DNA from: Acanthaster planci
Taxonomy: Eukaryota > Echinodermata > Asteroidea > Valvatida > Acanthasteridae
Assembly: GCF_001949145.1 (NCBI RefSeq)
Contig: NW_019091382.1
Location: 1,641,920 to 1,705,919 of the forward strand
Direction: 5' to 3'
DNA: 64,000 nucleotides
This document shows, piece by piece, positions 48,794 through 60,126 of this stretch. Numbering within the stretch: the stretch's first letter is position 1; every line of letters starts with the position of its first letter. Below the pieces are notes generated by a model that was given only the letters and a program-made list of their open reading frames with translations, had not been told where the DNA came from and did no database searches. The position numbers were made by a program, and so were the translations under genes.

Positions 48794-49269
48794 NNNNNNN
48801 NNNNNNNNNNNNNNNNNNNNNNNNNNNNNNNNNNNNNNNNNNNNNNNNNNNNNNNNNNNNNNNNNNNNNNNNNNNNNNNNNNNNNNNNNNNNNNNNNNNN
48901 NNNNNNNNNNNNNNNNNNNNNNNNNNNNNNNNNNNNNNNNNNNNNNNNNNNNNNNNNNNNNNNNNNNNNNNNNNNNNNNNNNNNNNNNNNNNNNNNNNNN
49001 NNNNNNNNNNNNNNNNNNNNNNNNNNNNNNNNNNNNNNNNNNNNNNNNNNNNNNNNNNNNNNNNNNNNNNNNNNNNNNNNNNNNNNNNNNNNNNNNNNNN
49101 NNNNNNNNNNNNNNNNNNNNNNNNNNNNNNNNNNNNNNNNNNNNNNNNNNNNNNNNNNNNNNNNNNNNNNNNNNNNNNNNNNNNNNNNNNNNNNNNNNNN
49201 NNNNNNNNNNNNNNNNNNNNNNNNNNNNNNNNNNNNNNNNNNNNNNNNNNNNNNNNNNNNNNNNNNNNN
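48794..49269. other. Assembly gap (476 N)
   Basis: Unresolved bases. The sequences either side (ending TTGTACATTGTATT, resuming AAAGACTGCATG) share nothing obvious, so the content is unknown. Any frames reported across it are meaningless. Confidence 1.
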
Positions 49270-50398
49270 AAAGACTGCATGTTGCTTCGGAGAAAAGTGT
49301 GTGTTTGTGACCCTATGTGACGATTTCTAGCAGCTTTATTTCAGTATCTGGAGAATATCACTTTCAGGTAAGTCTGAAAGTTTGAAATGGCTGTTAATTG
49401 ATAGAGTCACCTTTTATAAAAAAGTGCACAAACACGTGAGCCCTTTTGGGCCAATTGACGTTCTCTATAGTTTCTGTACGTGCAGGTAGTTTACATAAAT
49501 TCTGCAGTCTTGCTTTTAGCCACTCCGGTCTTGAATCCCGAAATTTGGTAAACATTTTCTGAATACCGTTGATGAAAATCAAGAAAGCATTTACTTTTTT
49601 AACTGTCCAAGGCCTCAAGTGCGTTTAAAAAAAAGAGAGTAGAATCCACGGATCACAGGATGTCTCTCCGAGAGCGACTTTTACTTGAGGAAACTTGACA
49701 GAGAAAAGTAGTCTTTAAATTTGCCTTGGTCAAGAATGGCTCTGTCAACGCTAAAACGCCGTGGGGTCGTCGAAAAATGTTTAATTGTTCAGTACACCAG
49801 GCATGTTACAGGCTTCCTTAGTATTTGCATATATATATATATCAATGTGGATTTTCAGTGGAAAAAAGAAAAGAAATCAGAAAAGCATTAGAAACAAATT
49901 TGTCCTCATTTTGCTATCATTGGGCTGATCATGATCATCGATTTATGTGTTACTGACAGACACCGTGCAATAGCGGCAGCGCGCTGCTTCGGGATTTCCC
50001 CCGGTGAGCAATACCATCCATGTGGCGCCATCGCTAATCTGCATTGTGACCCATTAAATGGGTCACGACAATGTCGGCGTGTAGAATTGCTGAGTAAATA
50101 AAACCGTCGTATAAATAACTGTGGTACTGAACCCCAATGTTTTGACTGGGTGCATTCAGTACACCAAGCATAGTAAATAGCTGATGGTCGAGGAAAGTGC
50201 TTATGACAGGCACAGGAATCACGTGGCTCCAAAACAGAGTCTCATTTATAAAGTAGAAACTAAGAGTACAACTTTTGTTTTACGGCGGGGTTGCTGAAAA
50301 CGGAAGACAACAGACACCTAATAATATAGCTGTGTTTATTGGGGACGTACTTGTATGCTAGTGGCCTTACCTGACGATTTCTTTTTGTGCATATTGAA

Positions 50399-50607
50399 GT
50401 ATACCTAGCAAGAAATGAGACCGAGGGGTACCCCCCCAACATGTCCAACCCCTATACACATTCCAGACTATTGTTACTTAATACACCCCCCCAAGATGTC
50501 TGAAAGGAATTCCCCAGATTCCTGCGAGACAATGACCAACACAAAGCAGGGGGTTCTCTCCGTCTCATACAGAGGTACCCCTCGGTCTCATTTCTTGCTG
50601 GGTATAC
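50399..50607 (+). mobile_element. MITE-like element, family C, copy 2
   Basis: About 209 bp with nearly perfect terminal inverted repeats: GTATACCTAGCAAGAAATGA then GACCGAGGGGTACC at the left, and GGTACCCCTCGGTCTCATTT then CTTGCTGGGTATAC at the right. The interior contains ACCAACACAAAGCAGGGGG, shared with copy 3. It has an extra segment at the right end compared with the other copies, which stop at TTCTCTCCGTC. Confidence 0.85.
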
Positions 50608-52565
50608 CGTATCGCCAACCAAATGAGTAGTATGGTTCCCTGCCCGAATATTCCCAGACGATTCCTGATAACAAATATTGGGTCAGGTATCACTTGCACG
50701 GATATAAATAGATACGACGAGGCGTCAGCGGTTACAAGTACAAGTAGAGGGGCCCCGGTGTTCTCAATTTCATTACAGTGGTGCACCCTTTACGTATGGA
50801 CATTGTATTGTGCATTTCGCCTGGCTGGCATAGATTTTGGCCAAGGTGACCTTCGATTTCAGTGTAAAGTAAAATATTGTAGGATCAACAGCTGCCATTA
50901 GATACGGGAGTTTGCGTTCGACACCTAGCCTACCTACCCGGCATAACCGAACATCAACGGGACCATCCGAACATGCCGAATATAGATGGGACGACTTCGG
51001 AATATTTCGGCTATTTCTGGAAAACTGGAGGAATTTGACAAGTCTTGGTCACGTGGACATTGGGTGATACCGGACCCTTGATTCGTAGAGTAGTCAGAAT
51101 CATCGGGTCTGGTATCCAGACTACCAGAAGGGGATTCCGGTTTGGCCCGAGAGAGCGTTTTATGTGTGGGTGTGTGTGAAGGGGGTAACTCGTGTCTGCC
51201 TCTTTATCTCCAAATCATTTACCTATGCTAGTTTCAGTCAAAGACGGTATCATTCATAAGCTATTTTTAAAAACTTCATGGTCTTGCTGGTAATTTAAAT
51301 GTGGGTGTCTTTGAGGTACGTGCAGGTCACATTAGATTGCTTTGAATAGAACGGGTTGGCCAGCGTTGTCTATGTACGTGCATGTATTATGTATTTGTAT
51401 GGACGAGCAGTTTGTTCTTTTATAATAATTACTGAAGGGACGAAATGCCAAATATTTGACGCAGGACTCGTGTTCGTTGAATTTTCAAGACAAATCTTCA
51501 AATTGAGTGCGTTCATGTTCTCAAGTACATTATGCTGAGTGGCTTTGGAGGTTGAATTGAGTATTCTTTTTATCTTACGTGTCTCTGGTAAAATGCAGAG
51601 TGCAGATATTTTTAGTTTGATCTGAGTCTACTTGATACGAAACTGAGAAACATTTAACGAATTAGTATTTTGTCTTATAAGGACTGAAAAATAAGGGGGG
51701 TTACATTAATTTTCCAAGTACATGTATATGAAACTTCCACGTCCTTCCATCGTGCGAACTGGAACCATCAATAATTTTGAGTGTCAGAATGAATAAAGGA
51801 AGTGAACTGAATTGTCAGTATCATCTTATTTCTTATGTGATACCACGTGAGACATTTTACTACCCGTAAATCAGAATCACTGAGTCATAGGTGACACCAT
51901 TAATTGAATGATAACGAACTACATGGGACGTGTATGGTTTAGTTACGAATAAGGGGTGACATGATGACATCACAGAATTTTGAGACACGTAAATGGAAAA
52001 ATCTAATCGATACCAACATCATTTGTGCAAGATAACATCTCCGAATGAAGACGAAGGATCATTGAAACTGATGATAACGTTTTTTCCTTCAATAACGTCT
52101 GGAATTCAGCCATATTATTTTACCTGATAAATTTCTATTCTGCACCCCGGCTACACTGTAGTATAACGCTACTGAAGTACATGTACGGTGTGCAAAAACG
52201 CAAAACATGAAGGTGTGAGAATTTTGTTGCTTTCAACCGCAGACATTGCGCTTGTACACTGCTCACATTGCCCTTGTACCATTTGCAAATTCGGCTCGCA
52301 CTCGCCTAAGTTACACCTTTTCAACAATTTCGATGTCTCCGTGGGTATGGGTTAAAATGCTTTCATGCACAAGGTATCAAAACTTTAATTATTCCACCAT
52401 CGGTTGGCCTATGGGTTCCAAAGACAAATGTAAAAAAAAAAGGTTCCATGCTGACGTGCGTCGTAATTTGTGCCCCGTACATTTTTGGTGGGCCGTTCAA
52501 GCTTGTAGCCTCCGTTCGCCATTTATGCGCATGCGCACATATTAACGTAGGATTTATTTATACCA

Positions 52566-52736
52566 GGCAAGATATGGGACGGAGGGGTACCCCCTTACCT
52601 GTCCAATCCCTATACACACTGTAGTCTATTGTTACCTAACACATCTCCCTAAAAGTCCTTAAAGAATTCCTGAGATTCCGATCAAACAATAACCAACACA
52701 AAGGCGGGGGTGGTTCTCTCCGTCCCATGTCTTGCT
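52566..52736 (+). mobile_element. MITE-like element, family C, copy 3
   Basis: About 171 bp. Ends are GGCAAGATATGGGACGGAGG and CTCCGTCCCATGTCTTGC. The interior matches copies at 38982 (inverted) and 50399 (direct), for example CCAATCCCTATACACA and AACCAACACAAAG. No coding capacity. Confidence 0.85.
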
Positions 52737-52894
52737 TCAAATGGATTTATTACCGGTAGTGAACTGATCTACACATTGTTTTCAATGGATAAGAAGGGCA
52801 CGAAGGGACCAGTTCGTTCCAGAGATGGTGGTCGCTATGCAAAAGCTTGCCCCGAATCAAGAGGTAAAGCAACAACGTCTTCAGTCTCGGGAAC

Positions 52895-52990
52895 TCAAAT
52901 TGTTATGTTTATGTGCAATCAGATGACTCAATCTCCCAGAATTTATTCAAATTTAACTCGCAAACGGCTTGTTGAAGCTGCCAACTGAAG
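52895..52990 (+). pseudogene. Protein-like relic shared with 3841-3920
   Basis: Encodes IVMFMCNQMTQSPRIYSNLT then RKRLVEAAN and a TGA stop at 52986-52988. The - strand at 3841-3920 encodes a related peptide. It begins ~160 bp right of a family C element but is not part of it. The preserved peptide pattern F.CN..TQ..R.YS.L.RKRL suggests a decayed coding element of unknown type. Confidence 0.4.
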
Positions 52991-55900
52991 CCGGTGGTCA
53001 GGTCAACAAAACAAAATATGTGTGAAACAAAACACCTCCAAATTGTTTCACAAATATCGTTTTGTTTATATACATAGATATCACTTTCAGATCTTAGTAA
53101 ATTCTCCTATAAACACAATAAACTTTGTCCGCATTTTGAGGATTTTTGCGGGCAGAAATTGATAACCATGTTGCCACAACCCTGGGCAATACTTCCTACC
53201 TATAGTTTTAATTCAGGTTATTTCACTACTCTCGAAATTCCATAGGGCCACGTTTAATGGGTATGATTTTGTACATATATGGTAAGAAACTGAGCAGTGA
53301 TATTACTATTACTCACAGGAATGCACTCGCCTGCTACGAATCAGGAACAAAGCATGCTCTTTGAACCTTCGTAAATTAACTTGGTGTTACGGTCTGAAAC
53401 ATCTGAGGCTAGTATGAATCCTGACCAGGTTTGTTTAATCATTAGCAGCTTGTTTAAAATGATTGTTGCCTGACGGGTGCTATTTAATTATATCACTGGT
53501 GTTTTAAAGACTTCATTCTCGTGATATGGACAGGCTCATAAAGGAAAGTAAGACATAATCTTCTAATCTCTAACCAATTAATTGATCATGAAGATAAGAT
53601 TATGTGCGTGATCTATGCACAGTTTTCTGCCATGTGTCGCATGTCCCTGGGTTCAGCTCGAGACAGATGTCAGTAAGCTGCAATTTTAATTTGCTTCGGA
53701 TGATGACAGAAGCACGCGCGAAATATTCAGAGCAAGTTGCCTCCGATTCTTCTTGTGATGAAGTGCTTTGTCATATCTAGAGTCCGCGGTCGGGGCCATT
53801 ACGATTCATGGTTCTAGCCTCACTAAATGTGAATCTTGAAAAAAACACAGGAAAAAGGAAAGACAGCCTTGCACGTCACTCGAGGACGAAAATATTGACC
53901 TGTAAATCGTGATCAAAATACCTATTGCTTCAATTACAAGGAATTACTCAATAGCGCGTATAAGCCAGCGCCGTCTTTAATGATAGAGGCCGCTCAGCTT
54001 GACATTTTTTTCCTGAAGATGTTCTTGCACCTGCTGGCATATTCGGTAGTAATTTTATCACATATAACCGGTAAAGTACGGCCGTGAACACACATGCCAC
54101 TTCCGGTGACAGGTCCATTTTCGGCTCGTGTTGCCATTTGTGCAGTCATGCCGATATTCCGGCCCAGCTTCTTGTCTGCATCAGTCCAGTCACCGTGATA
54201 CTATAAGACTTTCTACACTGTTGTTTTCCCCGAGGTTGTCGCGTAAGCAGGCGTAGGTATTTCCTAGGAAACTTTCCATAAGGCTTCTGTTAAGCCGCGG
54301 AGCTTTGGTTATGTGCGGCAAGATCCTGTTACGTCATAACGAGCTATAATTAAGTAGTATGTCCTTCCATACACAACTTGGATACGCCCGATCTAGCTTC
54401 CTTACCATAGCGCAATTACGGTAAACTCTATCATTTTAGTCGTAGTTTTTCTTATTTAAGACAACAGCGGTTATAAGCCTTCCTAATCCAACTTGCAACC
54501 TTTTATGTCTTCTGGTTTGTGTTTGAACTGTCTCTTTACACCTTGATCGATTTCACTAAGTTGAATGTTATGAACATGCAACGAATGATCATACAATCTT
54601 GTCCCACAATGGTCTAGCAGCAATTCTTTTGACTTTCATGGAGATAGCTTTAAATTCATAGATGGACAAGTGAACTCACCTACCAGCACTTCTGAATGTA
54701 GATGCTTCAGCGAGGGAGTCGCCTTCGTCAAACCATGACGCAATTTTCCAAAGCGGTGACAGTACGTAGTTTCCAAACGAAAGTTCCGCATACAGATCTG
54801 TGCAGTCCAAATTTACCCACAGATTTATTAAACTAAAGTTTCGCCAGAACAGATGTGTATTCCTCGATAGTAATATTGATCCAAGGGTACGGTTGATCAT
54901 ACGGCTAAATGCTACAATTCTACCGAATTTGACATAGTTAAGCCTAAACACACGCCTACGAAGGTAAGAGTACGGCCGACAGTGTGGAGTGATGGGTCAG
55001 TGATTTCGGATCGATGAAAGGATGTCAGCGAGCCAGCCCCATTTACTCAGTGTGTGTCTTAGCGTCTCATTCTCAACCCACGTGATTTTGTACTACGCAC
55101 TCTATCGGTCCAAACATACATGGCAAATTCTCGCTGACAGCAGACAGATTTACAGAGTACCCTGACAGCTAGCATTCACATACTTTGTTTAGGAATAGTT
55201 CTGGAATGGAGTCTCTTTCTCCTTACTCTTACGACTATGAATATGTAGAATTTTGTATTATAAAGACGGGACATGACTCAAAGGGTGCCTTTCCCCGCTG
55301 TGGAAGGAATTTTAAATGTAATGAAGCGTCTGAAACGTTCATAATTTTATCTTCAAATTTTAATTCTGCTGTAACCTATCCGTATTATAAATTCACACGT
55401 GGTGACCTTTTTTTAGTTATTCGATCGTCTTTGTATATTAAAGTAAGCCCAATTACCCTTTGTCAAACAAATTACATATCTTACGCGTCGTAATCAGTTT
55501 AACGTAAAATTTGCTACAATATTATATATTTTTATATGCCCCAAATATTAATTTACAAAGTCTACGTAAATTTACGCCAAAATGTAAGTAACCCGTATGA
55601 GGCGTGAATCGAGAGCGGGGGCGATGGGGCCTTGTCTTGGTAAATTTTGAAAAAAGGAGGGGGCCATTTCGGATGTGACCCTCGCTGTGGAAAAAAATCA
55701 TGCATCCTCACCAGATTATGAACCACAAAATCTTACTGGGAACACAACCACAGTATTGTTAAGTAAACTTTCAGTTCACATGCTTGGAGTGACGGTAAAT
55801 CCATGAAAATGCGAAAACAGGAGTGGGTGTGGAGAGCTGGACATCAGAATGCACGCAGACAGGAATTCTATTTATGATACAGATATGTAATTAAGCATAG

Positions 55901-56633
55901 TGGCTGCTGCGAAGTTCGAAAATCCGTATTAACAATCCGCATATTATGTTTCTTTCACCAGAGTGTGGGAGGTGATCAAATGGCCCATTCCAGGGATCAA
56001 AAGGGGGATGATTCTCCACATCTTTTCAGTTTCATCGAGCACTCTTTTCTCAAGAGATCCTTTTTTTGCGAGTGCCCTACACTGCGCCAAGATCGAACGT
56101 GAAAAGACCCACCCATACAAGCATATCATCCGATACTGTCCACTTTGATCAACGCCGGCACAGAAAGTGGTGTCTACCGCATCCCACTCCATCCATGATC
56201 CTATTTGCCTTTTACACTTAAATGCGGATGCAGTGTGGCCCTTTTCCTAGTTCATTCTATGCCCTACACACCGCTGCTATGTGCCGTTTGTTGGTTTGGG
56301 GCATTACCACTAACAATGCGATATCCTAGTGTGTTATTATTCTAAAGTCTTAATTCAAGTTATTGAAAAGAGCAATGGCACGCAATCGCAGTGTAAAAAT
56401 TGTTTGACGAGAAAAACAAACAAAAAATTATGAATAAAACAAAGCAAATTAACAGGTAATGTAATAAAACATGAAGAGCATATCACTTGCCAATACCATC
56501 GTTAATATTTTAACAAATGCACGTTCAAAAATAAATGAGTTCACCGTCCTGATCAATATACTTACAAGGCAGAGTTCACAATGTTGGGATGACCTGCGTG
56601 ATTTTACCATTTATGGCCGATAGCTTATAGTTT

Positions 56634-56844
56634 TCATGGCGATTTCGGGAAAATCACATTCGGACCAGTATGTCGAACGGCTGTCGCCAACATTACTGCG
56701 GCTTCTGGTCCAAGTGTGTTATCCAAGTGTGCTATTGCACAATTAATGAACATGTCGTCCAATCCCCCATATTCTTGTACGACAGTTAGCAATTTCAGAC
56801 ACTTTGCAGTATTTGGTTCAAGATTGTACATCCAAAATGTAAAC
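56634..56844 (-). CDS. Candidate terminal exon of an unknown gene
   Basis: On the - strand, TTTTCATTTTCATTAG ends at 56845, a good acceptor. It is followed by 69 codons to TGA at 56636-56634. The peptide (containing NTAKCLKLLTVVQEYGG, MFINCAIAHLDN and GPEAAVMLATAVRHTG) has the balanced, helical composition of a real protein and no low complexity. I do not recognise it and cannot find a matching upstream exon. The same frame is open further upstream to 57164, where it could include another exon, but that part looks less protein-like. Confidence 0.3.
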
Positions 56845-57420
56845 CTAATGAAAATGAAAATGCGACGGTAAAGCCTTAAACGGCAATGCGATGGTTGCGA
56901 CTTGGCAACAGGCGAACTTTGAGAGTATGAAGTGCGTCTGTGTATAAAATACACCCTGTCTGTGTGTATTAGAAAAATCTTATTTTCAGATTGCTTTGAA
57001 TATCTAGAAAATGAAGGAAACAAATCATCTTTCCCAGTGCAGTCATTAGAAACTACATCAACTTCATACTCCACACTGCATAACCATTTTAAACTGTCCA
57101 CAAGAAGTCTTCTGGGAAGGGGAGGTAGTAACATTGTGCTCCTACTTTTCATAATTCCTGCCATATTTATTCAAATACGGTCACACAAACGTTAATGTGC
57201 TCGTCGCTGCAATGTCCTTAATTACAAAAACACCTAGCACTGGTTTATGACCGTGGTTTGACCTTCTTAATTCCGTTGTATTTACAAGCGCGGAGATGGA
57301 AAGTTACGTATGGGCTCCGAGCAGTATCAAAAGAAAACGCAATTTTCTTAGCAATGGAGGCTTCTTTGGCAGTAATATTAGCAGAGGCGCCCCTTCATCG
57401 GCGATGTTGGTCGGGAGTGC

Positions 57421-57451
57421 TCTTTTTTTTCTTTTTCTTTTTTTTTTTGGC
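57421..57451 (+). repeat. T-rich tract
   Basis: TTTTTTTTCTTTTTC followed by a long T run; simple low-complexity sequence. Confidence 0.8.
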
Positions 57452-58100
57452 AGCGATGCGACTACAGCTGTTGCGCTCTAGTCGTTCGTAAACCAGCGAT
57501 GCGGATACCAAACTGCAGGTTACGCGTCGGCTGATGATGGGGCTGACACATTATAGCAAGAATTACGATTAGCGTTCCAACCTGGCGCTCGATTTTCGGG
57601 AGTCAAAAGCTTCCTTCCTTACGAAGTTCCTTCTCTCGATAATAACACACAAAGCCCACATTGGAGGGTATGGTTGTGTAAACAATTACAGTATACTTCT
57701 AAAATGTTCTTTTCAAATATATTTTGTAGGCAACGCGTTTATAGTCTCAAAGGGCGCACCCAGGACGATGTTACCTTTTAAAAAGTAGACCACGACCTTT
57801 TAAATAGATTGCAGCGTACCATTATCGGATGGAGCATGATAGCGTGAAATGAGGCCATTTCCAATACTGAACTTCGTCTCAGTCGGAGGATTGATTTTCT
57901 TTACCACCTGGCCTTGAAGTTATTAGCTCAAAAGTAGGTCAGAATGTGCCATGAAAACTCAATTAAGGTACAAAAGAAGGAAATATATCAGTACTTCAAT
58001 TTAATTTGAACGCTTTTGACCTACATTCAAGGAATGATTTTGGATACGAAGCCTGAGACGGCCGGAGACGCATTCGAGTGGGCCCTGTTCTGAAAAAATC

Positions 58101-58240
58101 CACTCGTCCCCAAGCGCCTGAACAGGGCGCTGGGAAGAGCTGATGGCTTTGTACTGTGATTGGCTACATTGTGCACGACCTGTGACCGCGACGTTATCAC
58201 TTCCTGTTAGCGAAGCGTTATTTAAAATTGTTTTGTTTGC
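58101..58240 (+). mobile_element. Family B repeat, longer copy (direct)
   Basis: Matches the reverse complement of 37206-37341 along about 130 bp. It begins with the palindrome CCAAGCGCCTGAACAGGGCG then CTGGGAAG. It runs through GCTGATGGCTTTG, TGTGATTGGCTACATTGTGC and ATCACTTCCTGTTAG to CGAAGCGTTATTTA. Confidence 0.75.
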
Positions 58241-58762
58241 CAATCACATTATGTTTCAGAGGGAAATTATTAAGTGCGCATATCCCATTTTATGGTCATT
58301 TGCATACGTACTGAGGGCCAGGAGAATTCGTGCCAGGTAAGCAGCTGCTTTATTTCATGAAATATACGTCTTATTTTCACTTTTGGAAAATAAAAATACC
58401 TGCCCAAAATATTTGTTCACGTTTTGATGCGAATTTCGAGGGCTCAAACATAGAATTTGACGTTTTCCTGAAGTTTTCAAAAGTGAGCTGCGGTGGAGAA
58501 AGGAATGAAGGTTTTAGATTTGCTGACAGTTTTGCACTAGAGTTGTTTCTCTCGGCGACCGGACTTGTTTGCATATCGACCTAATTAAACTGTAACTGGG
58601 CACCGATTCCGTTTATCCCGCATAATTTGCGAGCGCAAGAATTCAGTGACTCGGAAACGAAAGACAAACACGAAAATACAGTAAGTTAACATGAAGGTTA
58701 TTATTGAAACCCAGGTCTGTCTGTCATCATAACATTGGCAGGGATTGTGTAATCCCCAGTTT

Positions 58763-58884
58763 TACATGTACAATACATGCATAAACCACACGAAAATGTA
58801 CTCCAGCTCCGATGCATATTTTTTATATTACATGTACACGCACATGTACAGGAACATGTACATGTATATCCGCTGCACATGTAC
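58763..58884 (+). repeat. ACATGTAC-rich segment
   Basis: Repeated ACATGTA(C) words, some overlapping (ACATGTACATGTATAT), spread over ~120 bp. It is self-complementary simple repeat typical of several marine invertebrate genomes. Confidence 0.7.
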
Positions 58885-59802
58885 TGTACGTCGGTACGCG
58901 ACAGGCCGCAGTGTTCCTTTTGCACGGTACGTAGCTGGATGGGTTTTGTGCATGTAAAACACGTAGATCGCACTCCGCGTAAGTGTCTAAAATAACTTCA
59001 CTTACTTAAGTCAAACAACAAATCTAGCTAGATAAAACTGATTTTATTGTGTAGTTGAGATTCTGGCCTGTCGTATACAGTGTCTCATTGTTCTGGGAAA
59101 ACTTATAAAATTGAGAAATTTAGTGCAAAAAAGACCATGAGATCGATTGAAAATGGAAATATTTTGTTACCTTAGAAACCACTTAGAGACTAAATTTCAT
59201 TTCGTATTTAGCATTTTTTTCACGATTCTGTGGTGTTTTATTTGGTGTAAGTCTTCTAGAGTACATACAAGGAGTTTCAATGTGATCGTTTGTTAACTTT
59301 GTGCAAACGAAGTCTTCAAGATGAGAAGGCTTAACCGAGGATTGGCAAGTTGCAAAGGACAATTCCGTATGGTTCACTAGGGTTTGGTCAAGTAACTGCC
59401 ACGCACGGTCGAAGTCGTTTATTTCCACACATCGAATGGGAGTGAAACATACGTGCAATGGCAATGTTTTGCACGGGCAGTGTAGGGTATAAAATGGCCT
59501 CGGGGCAATCACAGTTCGGTAATCTATCTTCTCACTAAATATCACTGATCACGTGTCTTTGAGCGGTATTTCAAATCCGCGGTTATCTTGATCAGTTTTG
59601 GATGAACGAATAAAATGTAATGAGAATATTTCCAGCAACGAGGAAGAAAAAGAAAAAAATTCGAATTGATAACCGCCGCTTGTGAAACGCATTTAGCCAG
59701 CCGGCACACCTGGCAAAAACTTACCCACAATGCTCTACGCGTCGGTAGATCTGACCCCCGTGTGACGTATTTTCTTCACTAAAATCTGTGCAAGGCGATC
59801 AG

Positions 59803-59850
59803 CCCTTCCCAGCGCCAAAACAGGGCGCTGGGTGACGAGCGAATTTGAAA
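59803..59850 (+). repeat. Family B palindrome fragment
   Basis: CCTTCCCAGCGCCAAAACAG then GGCGCTGGGTGACGAGCGAA. It is the best-preserved hairpin of the family (CCCAGCGCC pairs with GGCGCTGGG). A weakly similar stretch, CCAAAGCATTGCCATTAGCG, follows at ~59911 and resembles 37181-37203. Confidence 0.75.
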
Positions 59851-59931
59851 AACGGCCTTAATCATGGATTGTTCCAAGGCCACGTTTTTATCACACCGGT
59901 ACAGCCGACACCAAAGCATTGCCATTAGCGA

Positions 59932-60090
59932 ACACACACACACGGATACACACAAAAACCCAACCAAACACAAAAAACAAAGACAAACAAACACCCCAAC
60001 ACCCCCAACAAACACAGACAAACAAACCACCCAACAACCCAACAAACAACCCAACAAACACCCCAACAAACAACCCAACAAACAAACAAA
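59932..60090 (+). repeat. A/C-only simple repeat: (CA)n then CCCAACAAACAA units
   Basis: ACACACACGG leads into a purine/C-poor-in-T tract, resolving into a 12-bp unit CCCAACAAACAA with CCC/CCCC variation. It lies exactly between two family B palindromes (59803 and 60091). On the - strand it translates as a GCLLGCLLGCLL-type repeat, which is an artefact. Confidence 0.9.
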
Positions 60091-60126
60091 CAGCGCCCTG
60101 TTCGGGCGCCGGGTAACGAGCGAATA
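60091..60126 (+). repeat. Family B palindrome fragment
   Basis: CAGCGCCCTGTTCGGGCGCC then GGGTAACGAGCGAATAAGG. Same orientation as 59803, with the simple-repeat tract between the two. Confidence 0.7.

Noticed and set aside
48720-49320. Long open frames on both strands
   Set aside because: They run through the 476-base assembly gap and have no real sequence content.
56150-56200. Short GVYRIP-like translation that could be another Penelope-like endonuclease piece
   Set aside because: Only about six residues match and the sequence before and after does not follow the domain; probably chance.
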